Shown here in pieces: positions 57,601 to 61,088 of a stretch of 64,000 bases of DNA. A model generated the notes under the pieces. It was not told the origin of the DNA. It saw only the letters and a list, made by a program, of their open reading frames with translations, and did not search any database. Within the stretch, counting starts at the first letter, position 1, and every line of letters begins with the position of its first letter. Source of the stretch: Balanoglossus misakiensis (taxonomy: Eukaryota; Hemichordata); assembly GCA_040954595.2 (NCBI GenBank), contig CM082577.2, positions 19,964,001 to 20,028,000 on the forward strand. Direction: 5' to 3'. A program made the translations under genes and the position numbers.

Positions 57601-59236
57601 TGAAAGATGTTGTATTTTTCGAGGTATTCACGAAAGTTATTATGGTATAAGAGGAACTGGGATTATATTTTGGGTTCATTTTATTCCAAGAAACAATTGC
57701 ACAGAAGTCTCATTCGTTTTTGGGGCGACCCGCAAATTGGCCCGCACCTTGACCCACTGACCCGCAAAATAACGATACTGATATAACGCGGACGCACTTT
57801 TCAGTATCACACAGTCTTTGAGCAAGACTTTTGGTATATGTACGGTGAAAATTCTGTTTTATCTGTCAAAATACTACGACGTTTATATGAGTCGCAGAAT
57901 GCTATCACAGGCGAAGTAGGCATTCTTTTCGGGGAAACAAACAAACAAACAAACAAATAAAGAAAGAAAGAAACAACAACCCGGTGTCTTGAATTGAGAC
58001 TCCCATTCGTGCGATTGGTTTCTAGTCACATCGACCCCTGACCGTTTCGACCCCCAACACCTATGATCACCTCAACCCCTATGAATTAATTCGGGGAGAC
58101 AAACTCAGTGGTGTGAATGTGACCCCAGGAAGATAAACATCAAAATTATCCAAACGATCGGCAAATAGAACAAATAGAGTCAAAATAAGAAATCCAATCA
58201 ATTATTTAGACTTTCCCATGTAAATACTTTACCCATATCGCTTTCGCTTCTTTTAGATCACGTAAGATATCCGAAATTCACGAAAATTTTGATGTTTTTA
58301 TTGAAATTTGCAAATGAACTTCGACCTGCAATGGCGTCTGGGTAACCGAGACTATTTTCTCTCGGGAGTTTTTATTCGCTTCTATAAAGCATTTAAAAAA
58401 CCAGAAGTCCTATCCGTATTTGTATTTATCCAAGTCAATGAAATAAATGATATTATTTATATACTATCTCCAAGTTTAACGAATCGCCGAAGACGGATTG
58501 TTTATTTTGCTGGGGTCACGAAGCTGAGGCTGGGGTCACGAAGGGTCACGAAGCTGAGGCTGGGTCACGAAGCTGAGGATGAGGATGAGGCCAACTTCAC
58601 GCTCGTTGAATATCCGCCTTTAGTCTAGAATCTATCCGTTCGTAGTCGCCCTACTACCGCGACTACGAACGGATAGATTCTAGACTAATCCGCCTTGAGC
58701 AAAAGAAAGTTTTGTCCGCGCAAAGAATTAGTTTTGTCCGGCGGAATAAGAGTTGTGTCCGACAAAATTAGAGTTCTGTCCACCAATTAGAGAGTTTTGT
58801 CCAGCAAAATTAAAGTTGCGTCCGCTTAATTAGAGATTTTGTCTGTCATATACGGGCTGCGTGTTTACTGCGTTACACATGTTACACAGTGTCGGAGGCC
58901 GTGTAACAGCGGGAGCACGCAGACCTGTACGCAGAGCTAGGGCACAGTCCCTCTATGACACTGGCTGGGGCCAAGGTGATACGATTGCTGATCGTCAGCT
59001 GGGAATAAACACTTGACCCGACCGGTGTCTGTGCTCATATATTGTCCATTGATTCGGAACTTCATGCAAATTACTAATTGTATACACATCACCCACCCCC
59101 TACCCCACACACGCGAGATTATCGGTACCGCCATAGATGGCAATTACTTGACTATGCACTTACCTTTAATGCTTTCCAAATTTGCATAAACTAGGCCAAT
59201 ATGCTTAGAAGCCGTTCTGATATTCCTAGCAGCCAT
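10742..59236 (-). CDS. ABAT: 4-aminobutyrate aminotransferase, mitochondrial (15 coding exons)
   Basis: PLP-dependent class III transaminase that converts GABA and 2-oxoglutarate to succinate semialdehyde and glutamate in the mitochondrial matrix. CDS exons, in order on the minus strand: 59164-59236, 46633-46721, 45904-45936, 32001-32118, 30536-30585, 25103-25183, 24483-24574, 23122-23184, 22786-22849, 15343-15491, 14302-14439, 13371-13538, 13107-13253, 12022-12133, 10742-10860. Total 1,496 nt, one short of a 498-residue frame (human ABAT has 500). All introns are GT-AG and phases agree except after exon 7. Landmarks: basic N-terminal presequence; Cys162-Gly-Ala-Cys165 (the pair known to hold an iron-sulfur cluster in pig enzyme); FHGRT with Arg219; Glu292/Glu297; DEVQTG with Asp325; SKK with PLP-Lys356; Thr380. 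The gap is one T in exon 7, so the gene is either an assembly error at a homopolymer or recently broken. Introns are stuffed with transposons. Confidence 0.96.
11045..11769. mobile_element. TTAA-flanked MITE, family A, copy 1
   Basis: 725 bp with inverted ends GGTTGCATTGCACGAAA and CATGCAATGCCACC, TTAA on both sides (11041-11044, 11770-11773). Two more copies, at 20977-21710 and 23609-24334, are about 90 percent alike by eye. piggyBac-like by target site. An ORF of about 70 codons recurs in two copies but has no known motif. Lies in ABAT intron 14. Confidence 0.88.
12022..12133 (-). CDS. ABAT: ABAT exon 14
   Basis: Residues 423-459. Reads [20 protein letters not shown], matching the conserved RGxGTF(C) segment of ABAT. 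Donor CAG|GTAAAA, acceptor TAG at 12134-12136; ends in phase 1, completed by exon 15. Confidence 0.92.
12160..12612. mobile_element. MITE, family F, copy 1
   Basis: About 450 bp matching 45430-45893: ATTATACATCT start, AAAAGAAAGATGGCTGCTCA interior, and a terminal palindrome around AAAGTATGCACTCGGACATT with AATAAGGTTATTACGAAAAT. In ABAT intron 13. Confidence 0.75.
12650..12935 (+). repeat. Dispersed repeat D, copy 1
   Basis: About 280 bp matching the two halves of the 27662-28316 repeat (GCCCGAAAGTGGGTTGTATT; ATACCAAAATCAGTCATG; GACCAAGCTATGC). This copy lacks the E insertion carried by the other and so shows the uninterrupted form. Confidence 0.65.
13107..13253 (-). CDS. ABAT: ABAT exon 13
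   Basis: Residues 374-422. Reads [20 protein letters not shown], the RIFNTWxGDPxK block; Thr380 corresponds to the residue that reaches the PLP phosphate of the partner subunit. Acceptor TAG at 13254-13256, donor GAG|GTAATG, phase 0 at both ends. Confidence 0.94.
13371..13538 (-). CDS. ABAT: ABAT exon 12 (PLP lysine)
   Basis: Residues 318-373. Contains [20 protein letters not shown] and [10 protein letters not shown]: Asp325 pairs with the pyridine nitrogen of PLP and Lys356 is the expected Schiff-base lysine. Phase 0 at both ends; only 117 bp of intron separates it from exon 13. Confidence 0.95.
13562..13905 (+). repeat. Diverged relative of MITE family B
   Basis: Matches 23270-23560 and 35070-35360 in order (GTAATAAAATATGG.GGTCAC; TCAGCATTTTT; ATTATCAATG.AATCCTATG), but has lost clear TTAA-bounded ends. 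An older copy. In ABAT intron 11. Confidence 0.6.
14302..14439 (-). CDS. ABAT: ABAT exon 11
   Basis: Residues 272-317. Reads [20 protein letters not shown], the strictly conserved VEPIQxEGG block with Glu292 and Glu297. Acceptor TTTAG, donor GAG|GTATGT; phase 0 at both ends. Confidence 0.95.
14548..14683. repeat. Palindromic hairpin MITE
   Basis: ATAAGGTTATTCACAAAATA at the left and its complement at the right, with inner CpG-rich arms around TCCTCGTACATCGTAC. Same outline (AAGGTTATT ... AATAACCTT) as the ends of family F and of 17424-17569. In ABAT intron 10. Confidence 0.75.
15343..15491 (-). CDS. ABAT: ABAT exon 10
   Basis: Residues 222-271. Reads [20 protein letters not shown] then [11 protein letters not shown], as in ABAT. 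Starts in phase 1 (ATTTG|CT), ends GATGAA|GTAAGC in phase 0. Confidence 0.95.
15530..16503. mobile_element. DNA element with ~20 bp TIRs and 7 bp TSD
   Basis: 974 bp with inverted ends starting CATGGACGTAAAAAGAGAAG, flanked by CAGTGAC on both sides (15523-15529, 16504-16510). No transposase seen; the one longer minus-strand ORF (16128-16421) is unrecognised. A hAT-like origin is possible given the duplication length. It sits about 32 nt upstream of the ABAT exon 10 acceptor. Confidence 0.8.
16905..17056 (+). repeat. (CA)n microsatellite in an SSR-bearing repeat end
   Basis: Roughly 45 CA units (about 16929-17020) followed by CATACATACATAACC and CCATAAGGTCCCATGG, the same 3' end as the other SSR-bearing copies. 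The microsatellite occupies the position of the CATC/CATA tract in those copies. Confidence 0.85.
17371..17420. repeat. Outer inverted copy of the satellite end
   Basis: GCGCGACATTGCACATTTAT and the next 30 bases match the reverse complement of 20858-20907, ending in GTCTAGTAT. The differences are mostly C-to-T or G-to-A at CpG sites. It marks a possible outer boundary of the repeat complex at 19225-20873. Confidence 0.65.
17424..17569. repeat. Palindromic hairpin MITE, 146 bp
   Basis: Near-perfect arms starting AGGGGTTATTACACGAATTT with a centre around GAGTTGCGCTTCGCAACGAG. Same style as the hairpins at 14548-14683 and 45755-45893. CpG-rich arms. Confidence 0.8.
18088..18870 (-). repeat. 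SSR-bearing interspersed repeat, copy B
   Basis: Reverse-oriented copy: terminal hairpin 18090-18121 (TAGGTCCCATTGG / CCATGGGACCTTA), then TGTATG/GGATGGAT microsatellites (18137-18190), the TCAAAAACTTGAAAACCGCT module, and repeated GCTTTGAAATT-type modules. In ABAT intron 9. Confidence 0.75.
19225..20873. repeat. Minisatellite array bounded by 21 bp inverted ends
   Basis: Left end TTATCGTCTAGTATCG... and right end ...CGATACTAGACGATAA are perfect inverted complements over 21 bp (19225-19245, 20853-20873). Inside are three ~118 bp units (19260-19620, marker ATGTTGCCCATTACATG) and then about a dozen units of roughly 97-123 bp (19650-20850, marker GGTCCGACATTGTCGGGAAG). Unit length varies with the number of CGATAGTAT steps. 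Every unit carries the terminal motif TAGACGATACTAGACGATA. Confidence 0.9.
19678..19718 (+). repeat. Telomere-like GGGTTA tract
   Basis: About 40 bases of imperfect TTAGGG-type repeats (GGGTTAGGGTTTAGGG, then AAGGGTTAAGGGTTAGGG) between the two sets of minisatellite units. Interstitial, not a chromosome end. Confidence 0.8.
20977..21710. mobile_element. TTAA-flanked MITE, family A, copy 2
   Basis: 734 bp, ends GGTGGCATTGCATGAAA and CATGCAATGCCACC, TTAA at 20973-20976 and 21711-21714. In ABAT intron 9. Confidence 0.9.
21715..22785. other. ABAT intron 9, unassigned part
   Basis: No exon or complete repeat recognised. GGAACACACA phrases at about 22050 and 22320 suggest a repeat fragment. Confidence 0.4.
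22786..22849 (-). CDS. ABAT: ABAT exon 9
   Basis: Residues 201-221. Reads [20 protein letters not shown]; Arg219 in FHGRT matches the substrate-carboxylate arginine. Acceptor CTGCAG, donor TTG|GTAAG, ends in phase 1. Confidence 0.95.
23122..23184 (-). CDS. ABAT: ABAT exon 8
   Basis: Residues 180-200. Reads [20 protein letters not shown], matching the ABAT segment RGxxxxSxEELxxC. Phase 0 at both ends. Its acceptor CAG (23185-23187) directly abuts the TTAA flank of a MITE. Confidence 0.9.
23192..23604. mobile_element. TTAA-flanked MITE, family B, copy 1
   Basis: 413 bp, ends GGATGTACG and CGCATACATCC, TTAA at 23188-23191 and 23605-23608. A copy of identical length is at 34989-35401. The left TTAA lies against the acceptor CAG of ABAT exon 8; the right TTAA is shared with the adjacent family A copy. 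Confidence 0.9.
23609..24334. mobile_element. TTAA-flanked MITE, family A, copy 3 (inverted)
   Basis: 726 bp in the opposite orientation to copies 1 and 2, TTAA at 23605-23608 and 24335-24338. In ABAT intron 7. Confidence 0.9.
24395..24440 (+). repeat. Terminal hairpin of SSR-bearing repeat
   Basis: CCATAAGGTCTCACTGG ... CCAAATGGGACTAAAA: an isolated 3' end of the family at 85-910. Confidence 0.55.
24483..24574 (-). CDS. ABAT: ABAT exon 7 (iron-sulfur cysteines; 1 nt short)
   Basis: Residues 149-179. Reads [20 protein letters not shown] then NAIKHAF. The sequence has 7 T (24491-24497 on plus as A). With 7 T the exon is 92 nt and ends FFGTG in the wrong phase. One more T would give FFWYR, as in other ABATs (MWYR), and phase 0 into exon 8. 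Cys162 and Cys165 are present. Confidence 0.92.
25103..25183 (-). CDS. ABAT: ABAT exon 6
   Basis: Residues 122-148. Reads [20 protein letters not shown]; the (F)VNRPALG motif is diagnostic for ABAT. Acceptor AATAG, donor TCG|GTAAAA. Confidence 0.95.
25767..26367 (+). repeat. SSR-bearing interspersed repeat, copy C
   Basis: Colinear with 351-909, ending in the CATC/CATA microsatellite (26286-26310) and the hairpin AAGGTCCCATGG ... ATGGGACCT (26329-26367). In ABAT intron 5. Confidence 0.85.
26408..26612 (-). repeat. Interspersed repeat R1, copy 2
   Basis: Reverse complement of 2045-2248, starting GCCTCTAGAGCTGCCACTTT. Directly follows SSR-bearing copy C. Confidence 0.7.
26690..26800. repeat. 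MITE fragment
   Basis: TAGTTCAGGGGCC, TCGAATCAGAATGGC and GGTAGCATGATATAATATAA are shared with 9860-9885, 10220-10265 and 28700-28745. Confidence 0.5.
26997..27110 (+). CDS. Orphan calcium-binding EGF-like exon
   Basis: One 114 bp exon, phase 1 at both ends, between TTTTCTATTTAG and GTAAGTG. With a G from the missing upstream exon it encodes a complete 38-residue EGF module: [20 protein letters not shown] then [18 protein letters not shown]. All six cysteines and the DxNEC calcium-binding start are present. It lies inside ABAT intron 5 on the opposite strand, with no neighbouring EGF exons in this window. It may be an exon of a larger overlapping gene, a copy moved by a transposon, or a duplicated fragment. 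The splice sites and frame are intact, so it is recent or still used. Confidence 0.75.
27662..28316 (+). repeat. Dispersed repeat D, copy 2, split by element E
   Basis: Halves 27662-27852 and 28255-28316 match 12665-12930 and are separated by element E copy 1. Confidence 0.65.
27853..28254. mobile_element. MITE, family E, copy 1 (9 bp TSD)
   Basis: 402 bp, ends TAGCCCGG ... CCGGGCTA, flanked by GTCATGGCC on both sides (27844-27852, 28255-28263). 9 bp duplications suit Mutator-like elements. The ORF starting at 28024 recurs in each copy without recognisable domains. Confidence 0.9.
28753..28938. repeat. Palindromic hairpin MITE, 186 bp
   Basis: Arms start ACAGAACTTCATGACCTCTG, and inner arms flank TTTTTGCGAGCGTAGCAAGCGC. 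Near perfect. In ABAT intron 5. Confidence 0.8.
29836..29930. repeat. Hairpin with GCCCTGATACGGGTTTTGCG arms
   Basis: Left arm at 29845-29868, right arm complement at 29893-29917; loop contains GGTCGGGCACTTCCACC. Confidence 0.75.
29940..30240. repeat. AT-rich simple repeat region
   Basis: Several versions of AATTCATTATATATATATAA and AATTGTCTATATAATTC. Low complexity; no gene. Confidence 0.6.
30536..30585 (-). CDS. ABAT: ABAT exon 5
   Basis: Residues 105-121. Reads [17 protein letters not shown]; completes the conserved S-V-P-I-G-Y with exon 4 (ATAG|GATAT). Donor TTG|GTGAG. Confidence 0.93.
30755..30928. mobile_element. MITE, family Q, copy 2
   Basis: 174 bp, starts AATCTGATTAAAATCAGAGG and ends TTTTAATCAGATT. 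No obvious target duplication. In ABAT intron 4. Confidence 0.75.
31248..31950. mobile_element. TTAA-flanked MITE, family G, copy 1
   Basis: 703 bp, ends AGGGACAAAGTCTCTC and GAGAGACTTTGCCCCT with TTAA at 31244-31247 and 31951-31954. The 110-codon minus ORF inside is unrecognised. Ends 46 bp from the ABAT exon 4 donor. Confidence 0.85.
32001..32118 (-). CDS. ABAT: ABAT exon 4
   Basis: Residues 66-104. Reads [20 protein letters not shown] then [13 protein letters not shown]; GNYLVDxDGNxMLD is an ABAT signature. Acceptor TTATAG, ends in phase 1. Confidence 0.95.
32500..32660. repeat. Cluster of short palindromes
   Basis: Nested inverted segments based on TCCCACACTC and GAGTGTGGGA (32576-32645), preceded by a CCTCGGTGGTCGAAG/CTCCGAGGCC pair. 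Probably a decayed hairpin MITE. Confidence 0.45.
32870..33130 (+). repeat. Helitron-like repeat fragment
   Basis: Matches the repeated module inside the Helitron-like copies (TGCTCTGGATGCCAAGATAT; GGTCAAAGGTCACCTGAGGT; ATGCACATAATTAATGAG). Confidence 0.65.
33270..33632 (+). repeat. SSR-bearing interspersed repeat, copy D
   Basis: Short copy with CATA/CATC microsatellite (33508-33575) and terminal hairpin AAGGTCCCATGG ... CCAATGGGACCTA (33591-33631). Confidence 0.85.
33638..34035 (+). repeat. ~100 bp direct duplication
   Basis: 33640-33736 and 33936-34032 are near-identical (ATCGGGCGAATTTATGCCAC; GTGTTGAGCACATTTTTAT), separated by ~200 bp. Confidence 0.7.
34041..34290. repeat. Degenerate TGCTACATG/CTGTTACAT minisatellite with hairpin
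   Basis: Many short variants of GCTACATG and TGTTACAT. Includes a strong hairpin, GTGTGCTACATGCCTGCAGC against its complement (about 34086-34131). Confidence 0.65.
34480..34545 (+). repeat. TTCCAGGAG short tandem repeat
   Basis: Five or six units of TTCCAGGAG / TTCAGGAG with variable spacing. Confidence 0.7.
34989..35401. mobile_element. TTAA-flanked MITE, family B, copy 2
   Basis: 413 bp, same ends and length as copy 1, TTAA at 34985-34988 and 35402-35405. Inserted in the Gag-like frame of the DIRS remnant. Confidence 0.9.
35970..36840. repeat. GACCCCCC-rich region
   Basis: At least seven runs of 7-18 C, mostly preceded by TGA (35980, 36018, 36094, 36727, 36761, 36796, 36816), within otherwise AT-rich DNA. 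Two similar blocks (36260-36310 and 36590-36660) contain AAATGTGGCGG and CCCCCTCCCACAT. The minus strand is G-rich and could form quadruplexes. Confidence 0.7.
37147..37542. mobile_element. MITE, family E, copy 2 (9 bp TSD)
   Basis: 396 bp, ends TAGCCCGG/CCGGGCTA, flanked by GGTGTAAAA (37138-37146, 37543-37551). Removing it restores the DIRS RNase H frame (LPGCKI to TVADFR). Confidence 0.9.
38288..38728. mobile_element. TTAA-flanked MITE, family P, copy 2
   Basis: 441 bp, TTAA at 38284-38287 and 38729-38732. It splits the LINE frame exactly between the codons for IIPLL and KRLHWLP. Confidence 0.92.
39089..40564 (+). mobile_element. TA-flanked 1,476 bp element T, copy 1
   Basis: Ends CCCTTACGAA and TTCGTAAGGG, flanked by TA. 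Deleting it leaves one TA and an open LINE frame (GGC-GAT-AGG-GAC). Both end regions are packed with TTGCGG...CCGCAA palindromes. The middle (39500-40250) has no transposase. Copy 2 at 40708-42183 is its exact-length inverted partner. Confidence 0.9.
39125..39492. repeat. TTGCGG/CCGCAA palindrome cluster, outer end of element T
   Basis: A ~190 bp module in two copies (TTTGCGGCGCACGCGCGGCT and TTTGCGGCGCATGCGCGGCT mark them). It has numerous TTGCGG(N6-8)CCGCAA palindromes. Suggested role: transposase binding sites (inference). The Cys/Ala-rich ORFs here come from the repeat. Confidence 0.8.
40708..42183 (-). mobile_element. TA-flanked 1,476 bp element T, copy 2 (inverted)
   Basis: Same length and, in every block compared, the same sequence as copy 1 in reverse orientation; TA flanks at 40706-40707 and 42184-42185. 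With copy 1 it forms a 3.1 kb inverted repeat around a 143 bp LINE spacer. Confidence 0.92.
42391..42667 (+). pseudogene. DIRS-type remnant, middle part
   Basis: Reads [20 protein letters not shown] then, one frame over, [20 protein letters not shown] and [16 protein letters not shown]. This matches the region between RNase H and recombinase in DIRS elements. Ends at the Helitron-like insertion. Confidence 0.7.
42969..43365. mobile_element. MITE, family X (long TIR, 9 bp TSD)
   Basis: 397 bp with ~130 bp inverted ends starting TAGTCTAGAATCTATCCGTT, flanked by CTGCTCTGG (42960-42968, 43366-43374). A 67 bp hairpin with the same ends is at 58621-58687. Confidence 0.92.
43641..44229. mobile_element. 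MITE, family Y (AGAGAGGTTTAG ends, 3 bp TSD)
   Basis: 589 bp, inverted ends starting AGAGAGGTTTAGTTACACGT, flanked by CAT. The 3 bp duplication would fit PIF/Harbinger (inference). DNA at 56350-56470 (AGAGAGGTTCGGCTACACGT) looks related. Confidence 0.8.
44461..44950 (+). pseudogene. DIRS-type tyrosine recombinase remnant
   Basis: Frames combine to [51 protein letters not shown] and [13 protein letters not shown], the N-terminal part of the DIRS/Crypton-type tyrosine recombinase. The catalytic end is missing. Confidence 0.72.
45116..45385. mobile_element. TTAA-flanked MITE, family H
   Basis: 270 bp with ~68 bp inverted ends (AGGAGCCTGAAA; GTTATCTTAGTACTGAAGGG) and TTAA at 45112-45115 and 45386-45389. 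Confidence 0.85.
45430..45893. mobile_element. MITE, family F, copy 2
   Basis: Second copy of 12160-12612, with a terminal palindrome (AAGGTTATTACGAAAATACC ... GGTATTTTCGTAATAACC). It stops about 10 bp from the ABAT exon 3 donor. Confidence 0.8.
45904..45936 (-). CDS. ABAT: ABAT exon 3
   Basis: Residues 55-65, [11 protein letters not shown], the ABAT micro-exon region after PGPxS. AACAG-like acceptor (ATACAG) and AAG|GTGAGT donor; phase 0. Confidence 0.88.
46120..46470. mobile_element. Foldback form of family G
   Basis: Both arms carry GGGACAAAGTCTCTC ends and GTCTTGTATCAAA / TTTGATACAAGAC interiors, facing each other. In effect two inverted G ends joined. In ABAT intron 2. Confidence 0.8.
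46633..46721 (-). CDS. ABAT: ABAT exon 2
   Basis: Residues 25-54. Reads [20 protein letters not shown] then TTVPGPKSK; matches the mature N-terminus (YDxPxMKTxVPGP). Opens TT to complete the codon begun in exon 1. Confidence 0.92.
46722..48000. other. ABAT intron 1, unassigned part
   Basis: No recognisable exon. A CAGTCAAACCTGTCTATAG phrase at about 47245 resembles mariner-type MITE ends, but I found no partner end. Confidence 0.4.
48010..49090 (+). other. Exon-like fragments of unknown gene
   Basis: Three ORF pieces bounded by splice-like sites: 48010-48042 (then GTAAGT), 48199-48358 (TTTTTCCAG ... [26 protein letters not shown]) and from 48856 ([29 protein letters not shown]). The second and third do not join in phase. 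They may belong to the transposase-like gene that follows. Confidence 0.35.
49093..49622 (+). pseudogene. SWIM-type transposase-like gene remnant, N-terminal part
   Basis: Reads [40 protein letters not shown] and [16 protein letters not shown], then one frame over [20 protein letters not shown]. It resembles SWIM-containing, probably Mutator-like, proteins (inference). Broken by a LINE at about 49623. Confidence 0.55.
49623..50600 (+). mobile_element. LINE, 5' truncated, with YADD reverse transcriptase
   Basis: RT core: [60 protein letters not shown]. After a frameshift the tail reads [20 protein letters not shown]. Ends in a (TAA)n tail at 50580-50600. A different family from the 37.8-42.4 kb LINE. 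Confidence 0.9.
50600..52590 (+). mobile_element. Helitron-like element, copy 2
   Basis: Same 5' end as copy 1 (TTAAAGCTGCAAGCAGCATT), inserted in the LINE tail. Ends in hairpin GGGGACCAAGCGCC ... GGCGCTTGGTCCCC (52557-52588). A second long-range pair, CGACGTGGCCTAGGACCTTG and its complement, lies at about 52258 and 52475. Confidence 0.78.
52591..53330 (+). pseudogene. SWIM-type transposase-like remnant, central part
   Basis: Reads [60 protein letters not shown], then after the [24 protein letters not shown]. It continues with [13 protein letters not shown] and [20 protein letters not shown]. These match a widespread metazoan transposase-like family (D-x-T-F and LHxR/C-W/F-L-H blocks). Several frameshifts and stops. 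Confidence 0.6.
52847..53042. mobile_element. MITE, family Q, copy 3 (11-12 bp direct repeats)
   Basis: 196 bp near-perfect palindrome, ends AATCTGATTAAAATCAGATG, inner arms AACGGCGACGTG and TATGCTGTCGCCTCACACT. Flanked by GGCCAGCCACC(A) at 52836-52847 and 53043-53054. Removal rejoins SGQPP to VFLGP. Confidence 0.9.
53512..54660. mobile_element. Foldback element with ~460-480 bp arms and terminal (GTT/AAC)n
   Basis: Left arm 53512-53971 and right arm 54170-54660 are near-identical inverted copies (AAACACGACCTAGGTCGCCG; GGGCTTCACTTCATCTATCG). Their tips are (GTT)n and (AAC)n microsatellites. Centre has no transposase. A fragment of the same tip lies at 61848-61935. Confidence 0.9.
54932..55365. 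mobile_element. MITE, family E, copy 3
   Basis: 434 bp with the TAGCCCGG/CCGGGCTA ends. Two small insertions relative to copies 1 and 2 (AATGTAACA near 55060, GAAGGTGTATGAATATTCAT near 55160). No matching flank duplication. Confidence 0.85.
55375..56345 (+). pseudogene. SWIM-type transposase-like remnant, C-terminal part
   Basis: Segments: [40 protein letters not shown] text, [20 protein letters not shown], and, one frame over, [20 protein letters not shown]. CxC...CxH in the last is a SWIM zinc finger, typical of Mutator-like transposases and kin. Ends at a family Y-like repeat. Confidence 0.65.
56350..57900. other. ABAT intron 1, repeat fragments and unassigned DNA
   Basis: 56350-56480 resembles family Y ends (GGTTCGGCTACACGT). 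Short GTGCGGGTCAG tandem at 56700-56765. A 104-codon ORF at 57446 is unrecognised. Confidence 0.4.
57905..58000 (+). repeat. CACAGGCGAAGTAGGC repeat with (AAAC)n(AAAG)n tract
   Basis: Related to 60646-60760: CACAGGCGAAGTAGGC at the start, microsatellite, GAATTGAGAC at the end. Confidence 0.6.
58500..58590 (+). repeat. GGGTCACGAAGCTGAGG tandem repeat
   Basis: Four or five near-copies, followed by GATGAG repeats. Confidence 0.8.
58621..58687. mobile_element. 67 bp hairpin MITE, family X (9 bp TSD)
   Basis: Two ~29 bp arms starting TAGTCTAGAATCTATCCG around a 9 bp centre, flanked by ATCCGCCTT on both sides (58612-58620, 58688-58696). It retains only the terminal ends of the 42969-43365 element. 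Confidence 0.93.
58700..58850 (+). repeat. Degenerate ~30 bp tandem repeat
   Basis: Six variants of AATTAGAGTTTTGTCCG; low complexity. Confidence 0.7.
59164..59236 (-). CDS. ABAT: ABAT exon 1 (start codon, mitochondrial presequence)
   Basis: Residues 1-24, starting [20 protein letters not shown]. Basic, Ser/Ala-rich and nearly without acidic residues, as expected of a matrix-targeting presequence. Ends AAAG|GTAAGT in phase 1, exactly what exon 2 (TT CGA) needs. Chosen from phase, donor and presequence character; no homology within exon 1 itself. Confidence 0.8.
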
Positions 59237-60640
59237 GATAGTCGATCATCCACTCCCGTGTGAGGTAGTAACATGAAGATGTATGCTTTCTCAATTCACG
59301 CAATTAGGGCTGATTCATAAATAGAACCCGGGGTCGGATTCTCATCATGAAGATGTATGCACCCAGCCTATATTAGGTTTCTCTTTATTCCCGTGTGCGA
59401 TCTGGTGTCAATCCTTTTCAAGCTGTGTATACTTTTACTTTCCCTTGTTGGTCGACAACATGTACACTATTAAGGAATGCGATAATTAAAGAAAAAAGAT
59501 CACAAAGCTGAAGGTACCCATATATTGTGGCTATTTCCGCCCGGGGATGCTGCTGGGGGAAGAAGTAGGCCCTAAAGACAGAAAGACATTAGGCATATAT
59601 TTTATAGGAGATAGGCCTAATTATCTGTCCGAGTAATTTCTTTTTTCACTGCACTGCATGCACTGCAAAGTTTGTTTTTATTTTACATTATATTAGGACT
59701 ACATTAGCATTACTGCTAAAAATATTAATAAAATGTACCATATTTGTATCGTATGATCAACTGTGTACAATAATACGCCTAAAAATCATGCCTTATTAAC
59801 AAATTTGTTGGGCTTTTTCGCTATTACGGCCCCCAAACACACAACTCTGTCTGCTTTTAATCAGAATTGAATAAGGAAAAAATAACATGATATATAAATG
59901 TAATTTTTTGAGAAAAAAAGAGCATCCGACCTAAAAACCGTGGAGACAAAAACATCGATGCTATTCCTATGACACGCTCACAGAAATAAAACATGCATAG
60001 ATTTCCGTCTAAGGGCTTCAAAAGTCGGTATTCGGTGACAAACATAGCACTGGCACTGTAATCACGAGCATAGCCTATAATAATCTGGACATTTTGTTAA
60101 TATGCCACCCGAAATAAATTCAAATTTGTCTTTGTTTGCGTTGACCAGAGACCTGATCAATACATGTTGTTGCCACCTTAGAAATGTAACATACATGTAT
60201 ATTAATTTCAACCTTTTAGATGACTGACTGTTTTCCTTTCAGGTATCAAAGTATTTCGCCATTGTTTCCCAAGTTTCTATTTGAAACTTGGAAATATTGT
60301 AATACAATAAAATTCAAATACGGGTCTCCAGGAACCTTGCTGCGGCAAATCTGCCTCTCTAGTTCGGTTTTCGGTTTCAATTTTTCAGTTGGGTTTTTGG
60401 GCCTACCGTTTAATTTACTGCCGCGCGAGTTTTTTTCTCCAATTAGTTTAGTTATAGAAAAAAAATGCAGGTTCTCCCAAGGAATCAACCATAGTTGATG
60501 TGGAGTTTCTGCCCATCAAACTGATATAGCAGATTTATTAAGCCGTGACGAAAATGCAGTTATGTTATACGCTCTTACTGAAGCTATGGCCTCAAATTTT
60601 GCTTAAAAGCCCCAACTTTTTCATGACAAAAGTAGGCTAG
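59237..60640. other. Upstream DNA of ABAT, unassigned
   Basis: Would contain the promoter and 5' UTR of ABAT, but no TATA box or initiator stands out. ORFs at 60220-60498 (both strands) have no recognisable domain. GVSAHQTDIADLLSRDEN near 60510 hints at a retroelement RNase H end, too weak to call. Confidence 0.4.
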
Positions 60641-60645
60641 AGATG

Positions 60646-60780
60646 CCACAGGCGAAGTAGGCGTCCGGTTTGGGGAACAAATACAACAACCACCGTCATG
60701 ATAAGATGTACAAATGTATGAGCGCGGTGATTTGAATTGAGACGCCTCGCGCAGCTTGTATCAACTGAAAGGTCCCGCCC

Positions 60781-60847
<67 letters not shown>

Positions 60848-60972
60848 TTTGTTTGTTTGTTTGTTTGTTTGTTTGTTTGTTTGTTTGTTTGTTTGTTTGT
60901 TTGTTTGTTTGTTTGTTTGTTTGTTTGTTTGTTTGTTTGTTTGTTTGTTTGTTTGTTTGTTTGTTTGTTTGT

Positions 60973-61035
<63 letters not shown>

Positions 61036-61088
61036 TTTGTTTGTTTGTTTGTTTGTTTTCCCAAACCGGACACCTACTTCGTGCTGAT
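60646..61088. repeat. Inverted-end element expanded by (TTTA)n(TTTG)n(TTTA)n(TTTG)n
   Basis: Ends CACAGGCGAAGTAGGCGTCC / CCCAAACCGGACACCTACTT are inverted (60649-60677, 61056-61085). About 275 bp between (60781-61058) is a symmetric compound tetranucleotide repeat. Long FVCL/YLFI ORFs here are artefacts. Confidence 0.85.

Noticed and set aside
60495-60610. Retroelement RNase H-like end (GVSAHQTDIADLLSRDEN)
   Set aside because: Only one short motif; the surrounding frames give no further support.
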